Part shown: positions 58,141 through 64,000 of the stretch, in pieces
How the letters are laid out: every line of letters begins with the position of its first letter
Position numbering within the stretch: the stretch's first letter is position 1
Source: Dastarcus helophoroides
Taxonomy: Eukaryota; Arthropoda; Insecta; Coleoptera; Bothrideridae
Assembly: GCA_028583605.1 (NCBI GenBank)
Contig: CM053330.1
Span: forward strand, 16,703,539 to 16,767,538
DNA: 64,000 nucleotides
Reading direction: 5' to 3'
Notes under the pieces: model-generated
Told to the model about the DNA's origin: nothing
Database searches by the model: none
The model's input: only the letters and a program-made list of their open reading frames with translations
Position numbers and translations under genes: made by a program

Positions 58141-59190
58141 ATAAAGTTGTTTAGAAAAAAAGTATGCCCAGTCGTTTGGGTTTCCATATTTCATTTTTGA
58201 ACGGGTCTAAATTTTGTTCTGCTATCACAACAATAACAGTGATACGACGATGTTTAGTATGTTTAGTAGGACGTATAGAAATTAAATAAGTCGCCCCATC
58301 CACACAACTAGTATGTTGAAGGAATATTATTAACAAATAATATCGGAACCGGAAGTCTCAGGGTACAAATTTTGTATAAATGACTTAATTTAGGCGAAGC
58401 CCCCAAGTAATTGCCTCAGCAGGGGAAAACTACAAGATTTGGAATCCTCTTCAAGGCTCGTTGACTTGTAACAATCGACAGACCGCATATTAAACTCCCA
58501 CTATGAGGAAGTTATAAACAATATCCATTTTGTAGCTACAGAACAAGTTCAGCTCAGTTGAATTCAAATCAAAGTTTAGTCACTGCAAATTGCAACGAAA
58601 TGTAACCCTTTAGTTTCATGAGCCCTAAACGAATACCTCCAAATTTGTATATTGTGCAATTTAATTGAAAACTTTAGCATTACGACTTTAAAATAACTTA
58701 CTGAATTTGCATTCCAAACCTTGCGGATAGCTGCGGTGTGCAGATAACGCTTCAGTTATTTTATTTGAGGTTGAAAGTTTAATAATTTGCGGTTTTTATC
58801 CATTGGAGTTTAACTATTGTTGTCTGCTTTGGAGAGTTTTTCAGCAAAGTTTGTAATGCGAGAATCGTTAACTACTGATTCATACTTCACTAGTTCGCTG
58901 CATGGAATATGCAAGAAATAATAATGTAAGAGCGCTACGTGCTTCAATTGCGAACGAACATTTTTAGAACATGTTATGCCATATTTAAAGGTTTTAGCTG
59001 GTATTGTATTTACTTTTACAATAGAGTAGGGACATTTTAATAAGAAATAAATATATTTTTACTGAATGGATTTAAGGGCATTAATTTCTGACCACACCTC
59101 TTAGAACGACCTAACCAAAGGAAGAAAATTAAATCGTTTATTCACGCTAAAACAGATGTCTCCATTTCAGCTCATCGTGTAATAAATACT
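58141..59190. other. Non-coding DNA, no gene recognised
   Basis: A minus-strand frame at 58336-58151 lacks A/T-run bias but matches nothing I know. Confidence 0.4.
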
Positions 59191-61610
59191 ACCTCGACTA
59201 AAAAATCGAAATATCCCAAATATTTTAAGTCAAAATCGAAAGTTAAACAAAATAACCGTAAAATTTAAAATTGATATTTTTATTTGAACTAAATTCTTAT
59301 TATTATAAATTATAATTTAAAATAAATTAGCCAATTTTGAAATGAAAAAGTAAAAACTAATGCAAAAACTTTTCAATAGAACTCGAACTTTTTAAACAGG
59401 AAAATATATTCCTGTTTTTATTTGTCCTAATATTTCAATTTTTCATGATATTTAGTGCTAACACTGTCATTTGTTTTTATAAATTTCATTTTTTTTCCAA
59501 AACTTCCAAGTCCAAAGACAACGAAATCCGTCAACAAAAACTTACAAAATTTTGAGAAAAAGTGGGCTACCTAAATTTAAAGTCAGCATTTGGAAATGAA
59601 ATGGAAAATATAAAAGTTATTATTTTTTCCATAAATTTCGAAAATTGAAATACAAATCTTGTCCCCCGAAACCAAGAAAGATTAAAAAATAAATAAATAA
59701 ATTTCCAAGTTTTTTTTTAAATTGTATAGTTTTCTCAGAGTTTCAATAAGTTTTTTATTTATTTTATTTTTTTTTAAATCAAGAAATCCAGAAAAATGTC
59801 CAAATTTTAAGCGGAAAAGTCAAACCGTATATAAAAAGTCTAAATTCAGCGTCAAATTCAAAATTGTTCAAAAAAAATGTCAATGTTCGAGTTCCAACAG
59901 CATATTACGAATTTTTTTAAAACTGAACCTCCAGCAAAGTGTTATATTAAATTTTTGATGAAGTTTCGAGCTTAAACATAAAAATTTGAGCTTCTAGTTT
60001 TTCTAGAAATTTCGTGTTAAAACGTGGATTTTATAATTTAAAAAAATTAAAATGTAAAACTTTTCCTTACAATTCCGAATTTAAACACGAAAATGGGACA
60101 TTTTTTTAAATAGATTTTAGGATTAAAGCAAAAATCTCAAGCAAACCTTTGAAAAATTATTAATTTATTAAAAAAATAACTTCATGGCTTTAGTGTTTCA
60201 TTAAAATTTCGATCGACGTGACGTTTTCCTCAAAATGTCAACTTTGGTCTTGAAATTTCAAGGAACGTTTTGATTTAAAGAGTCAAAATTTCGGGATACA
60301 ATTTCAAAATTTGAAGATACAATTTGGTATTTTAAGATTTCTTTAGATAGTTACATTTTATAAATATTGCGTTTTTCATCTGGCAAATTTTAATTTTTAC
60401 TAACTGTTGACTTAAAATTAAATCTGGTCTTTTCCTAGAAGAATTGTTTTTTCTCGCGAAACCTCGACCCAAAGAACTTTTCAGATGTCTAATTTTTGCT
60501 TGAAATTTGGTATTAAAACTCAATTTCTTGTAAAAAAATTTTAAAATTTTAACTTTTATTTTAAAAGCACGTGTTAATCTTGAAATGTTCAAACTAGAAA
60601 AATATTTTAAATAAATTGCCATCTAAGATGAAGGTAATGTTTTCATGGAATTACCGGTAAACATTTGTATTCTTCCGTTAAATTTTTTGGGGTACATATT
60701 TGACAATCTACAAATTTATTGGCATTACAAGCTCTATAATAGAGATAAGCAAGACGCGCCCCGCTGGCCCGCTGGCCCGCCAACGTTTTTGTGCGGCCCG
60801 CCTAAACTGTACTGTTTTACATAAAAATTTTGGAAAAGAAAATGTCAACGTGCCCAAGTTTAAGAAAAAACCTTTCGGAGAACTTTAAGAAATGTCAAAA
60901 TGTCGAAAAAGTGGAAATGCAGAAAAGACGAAATTTCCAAAAGAAAATTTTTGTGAAAAAAGTTGTAATATCTAAAACAAGTCGAATTCAGGTCAAAAAA
61001 ATGCAAATTTTAAAAATTATTCCCTTAGAGTTTTTATTTTATTTTAATTTTGTCAAATTCTTGAAATTTTTCAAGAAATCGTTTTCTCAAAATTTCCTAA
61101 AAGTATTCTTTTCAGATACTTAGATTTCTATTAAAATTTCGATTTAGTTTTACAAAAATAAACGAATTTGGTAAAAAGTCCAAATTATCAGAAAAAAAAT
61201 CAATTTTAAATGGAAATATCCAGAAACAGAGATAATATCAAATTTTAAGCTAAAGGTCAAAATTGGGAAAATAAGATGAATTTCGGACAAGTTGAAATCA
61301 TTGGAAATAAAATTTAAAAAAACAACAACAAAAAATTCACGATTTTTGAAATTTACGTTGCAATTTCCAGTAAATTATCGAACTTTTTAAAAAATATTCC
61401 AAATTTCCAAAAGAAGGTTCAATTTTATGAGGGAAATTGGAAAAGTTGAAATTTCCAGTAAATCATAATAAAAATAAAAACCTAACCTTTCTCAAAAACT
61501 CAAGAAATGTTCAAAATTTGAAATTTTCAGGAGTCTAATTTTATGAAAAGACGCAATTTTCAAAAAAAGTCCAGTTTTGAGAAAGGAAAAGTGCAATTTT
61601 CAAAAACACC
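59191..61610. repeat. AT-rich quasi-periodic tract 4
   Basis: The texture is that of tract 2. It includes a fragment of repeat family P at 59645-59690 (GAAATACAAATCTTGTCCCC, then GAAACCAAGAAAGATTAAAA) and a hAT-like end at 60736-60820. No genes. Confidence 0.6.
60736..60820 (+). mobile_element. hAT-like terminus, fragment
   Basis: TAGAGATAAGCAAGACGCG, then repeated GGCCCGC and GTGCGGCCCGCC, stands out as GC-rich in an AT-rich tract. It resembles the YAGAGATGNGCAA-type ends of some hAT elements. No partner end or transposase was found. Confidence 0.4.
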
Positions 61611-61973
61611 GTTGGAGAGAGCGGAGCTAAAAGTTCCTGGAGTAAGTTGGTTCCGATTAAAAGAGCTCCAAGAGAAAAAGAGCTAAATATATTTCGTAAG
61701 TAGAATATGAAATGAATCGTGGCAGCGCAGCGATGTCACTCATATTGTAAGGGCAGTTGCGTCCGGTATATCAGGAAGTGAGCGCGTGCGTCGTTGTGTC
61801 CCCTAAGTAAATACTTACCTTCTTATAATTTTCGATCTATCTGCCACATATTAATAGTAAGCGTTTCGGTTTTTGCTGTGTTTATGTCAAAATACTTTAA
61901 ATTTGATAATCTAAAATTGGCTAGGGCCTGTAGCCTAAACTATCATTTGCTTTTATGTAAGCAGTTGTCATTT

Positions 61974-63290
61974 GGGGGGCATGTTGTGACCTCGGAACAA
62001 CTTGCCCCAACACATTTATACCAATAGAGCAGGGTAAATTATTGTTTTTTTTTGTAGTATGCGGACTTATACAGGAAGAACAACCCGAGGTACTACATCT
62101 CGTGAGCTGATACAGTTATAAAAGAAGGTAGAAAAATAAAAACGGTTGCCAAAGAGCTTAAAATTTGTCATACATTGTAACATTACACAGATTTGTATTG
62201 AAGTTAAAATCTGGAGACTAGCGAGACTGGTTTTTAGTGAAAAACAGGAAAAACAGATGACAGAATATTTATTAAAATGTGCAACAATTTTCTTTGGTCT
62301 ATTACCAAAGGAAGTTCAAAAATTAGCGTACGAATGTGCAGTGAAAGCCAATCTGCATGGTATTCCACCATCATGGCATAGGAATGAAACACCTGGTCCA
62401 GATTGGTTGACTGGTTCCTTAAAGACAAATTATCAGCTTTCAATCAGAGCTCCGGAATCCACACGTGCTAGCAGGGCAACTTTGACCCCTTTCGTCACGG
62501 ATCGCCCTTTGCCTTTAATGGGAGAATCTCATGCATTTAAAGAAATTAAAGCCCCAAATACCATCGATGGCAATTTAGAAAAAATTCTGGAGAATGACAC
62601 TGGAAGAGAATCTCTTAGAATGCATGTGGATTTTTGTCCAGAAGCAGTCCGTCCCTTCCCAAAGGAACCGCCAAGGTTTGGTAAGAACAAGAGACGCCTT
62701 AGAAAAGCTGTAATCTTAACAGACACTCTGGAGAAAATGGCCGTGGCAGAAGAAGAGTCTAAGAAGGGAAGGAGAAGTATTGACAATAAAAGAAAGGACA
62801 AAGGGTTACCATGGGCCAAAATAAATGGGAAAGGAAAGGGAAAGTCTGTTAAATGACAGGTTCAAGAAACTGAGGATAAAAGTTCTGATCATGAAGAGGA
62901 TAGTTTGGAACATTAATGTATTATCTGCTTTGATGGTTACTCGAACTCGCGTTCTGGTGAAGAATGGGAATGTAAGAACTGGGCCCATTCAAGGTGTATA
63001 AAGTTTCTTAATTCATTAATATACATATGTCCAAATTGCAAATGGGAAGAGTCTTGTTGTGATTTATAAATAGGTATTAAAATCTTTTTCATCCAACGGT
63101 CGTTTTAAAATTAAATTTAAGACCAAACTGTTACATAAGCAATATACTATTGTTAAAGCCTAAAATACATGATTGCCTTAATAATATAATTGTTTTTCTT
63201 TACAAATTATCCCCCAATAGACCCGGTAACAACTTGCCCCACCTCGTTAACAATTAGGCCCAAGTTGTGGCAACTTGTTACTTTTCGACT
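61974..63290 (+). mobile_element. Pogo-like deletion derivative
   Basis: GGGGCATGTTGTGACC at the left (from about 61977) and GGGGCAAGTTGTTACC on minus at the right (about 63224-63241) are inverted. Extra copies of ACAACTTGCCCC or its complement lie at about 61996, 63229 and 63258, like subterminal binding sites. The interior codes for the two ends of a pogo-like transposase with its catalytic middle missing. Exact limits and the TA duplication could not be fixed. Confidence 0.7.
62059..63069 (+). pseudogene. Pogo-like transposase, catalytic core deleted, PHD-like end
   Basis: The original ATG is likely at 62059 (MRTYTGRTTRGTTSREL), leading into a pipsqueak-type helix-turn-helix (KTVAKELKICHTL) with frame shifts before 62215. 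From there the frame is open to 62856: RLVFSEKQEKQMTEYLLKC, a CENP-B-like second DNA-binding domain up to SIRAPESTRASRAT. It then jumps to the C-terminal part (PEAVRPFPKEPPR, AVILTDTLEKMAVAEEESKK). The whole DDE core, some 250 residues, is gone with the frame kept. After a TGA and a TAA the same frame gives CIICFDGYSNSRSGEEWEC, then WAHSRC and YICPNC, a PHD-like zinc finger with one Cys of the second pair missing. It is not functional as a transposase; a retained DNA-binding product is conceivable but unsupported. Confidence 0.8.
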
Positions 63291-64000
63291 TTCTGTATTA
63301 TAATATTAAATATAAGAAAACTAATTAAAATGCACCTAAAAAACTTGTAAAAATCAAAGCTAAATTTATAATTCAAATTCTCCCTGAAAGTACTCATGTT
63401 AGTAACAAGTTTTTTAAAAGAATTTTTGAGCTTGATTGAAAAACGGAACTTTAAGCCCCGTTCTCCCCTTCTCAAAATTTAAAACTCAGTAAAAATGTTG
63501 AATTTACAAAAAATCTTTTTCTCGAATACCCCAAAAATATTTTTCGCAACATTTTTATGAACATTTCGATCTAATTTATAGAGCAAAGTGAACATTTCCA
63601 GAACCATAAAACCATTTGAGTTAAAAAGCGAAATTTGATGGAAACGACACATATTCAGAAAAACGACAAAATTTTGAAATGAATCTACCGTGTTTGAAAA
63701 AATTAAAAGAGTAGGATTTTGAAAATAAAATCGAAATTTTGAAAAAAACAAATTTTGAGGAACAGGCGAATTTTAGGTAAAAGAATATTTTAGAAAAATT
63801 CAAAATTTCAAAAAAGAAAAAAAAAACAGACGAATTTATAAGGAAAAAGAGAAAAATTTATAGAAATGTTAAATATCGGATATTGAGATAAAAATCAAGA
63901 TATTCTGAAAATGGTAAACTTTAGGAAATCGGTCGAAATTTGTAAAAAAATCAGAATTTAAAAGATTGAAACTTTCAGCTAAATGCTCAGAAAAATTTCG
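63291..64000. repeat. AT-rich quasi-periodic tract 5
   Basis: TCGAAATTTTG/AAAAAA units resume and run to the window end. The overlapping open frames on minus (63278-63803) are low-complexity by-products. Confidence 0.6.

Overview
This window looks like arthropod, most likely insect, nuclear DNA. It is very AT-rich and has no operon-like gene layout. Every coding stretch I can recognise belongs to a transposable element of a type common in insects: mariner, Tc1-like and pogo/Tigger DNA transposons, Jockey-like, RTE-like and RNase H-bearing non-LTR retrotransposons, and solo LTRs. I found no convincing host gene, rRNA or functional tRNA. The species cannot be named from this sequence alone.

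Layout. 0-9 kb: a candidate solo LTR (516-829), a palindromic foldback repeat (3201-3493), and a composite inverted-repeat block (4831-5940) that carries a tRNA-like promoter region and a complete minimal hammerhead ribozyme (5605-5651). 9-12 kb: a non-autonomous element with very long inverted repeats (8870-11468); a decayed mariner (9618-10862) is nested in it, and its right arm has an insertion carrying a second hammerhead motif (11057-11099). 13.7-18.6 kb: a dispersed repeat, a decayed Jockey-like element (14236-16730) and a decayed Tigger/pogo element. 19.0-20.3 kb: an almost complete mariner with both inverted repeats and a TA duplication, whose third catalytic residue is Glu instead of Asp.

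22-24 kb: a minisatellite of about 60 bp per unit, followed by an AT-rich quasi-periodic tract. 27.4-32.5 kb: an RNase H-bearing retrotransposon split exactly at a TA by a 3.3 kb pogo-like transposon. 33.5-38.2 kb: a second copy of the dispersed repeat, a MITE, an RTE-like retrotransposon and a solo LTR with a perfect ATAA duplication. 41.7-44.3 kb: a second copy of the Jockey-like family, in opposite orientation. 47.4-64 kb: long quasi-periodic tracts with the motif GTCGAAATTTT-poly(A), interrupted by a retrotransposon tail, a 2.86 kb foldback element (51115-53973), a decayed Tc1-like element (55929-57447), a hAT end fragment and a pogo-like deletion derivative with a C-terminal PHD-like finger (61974-63290).

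The parts do not form a pathway. The window records serial insertion and decay in a repeat-rich, probably intergenic or heterochromatic, region. The most interesting signals are the hammerhead motifs, one beside a tRNA-like region (suggesting a SINE-like or Penelope-like ribozyme-bearing retroelement), and the quasi-periodic AT-rich tracts. All coordinates and comparisons were read by eye, so boundaries of decayed elements are approximate.
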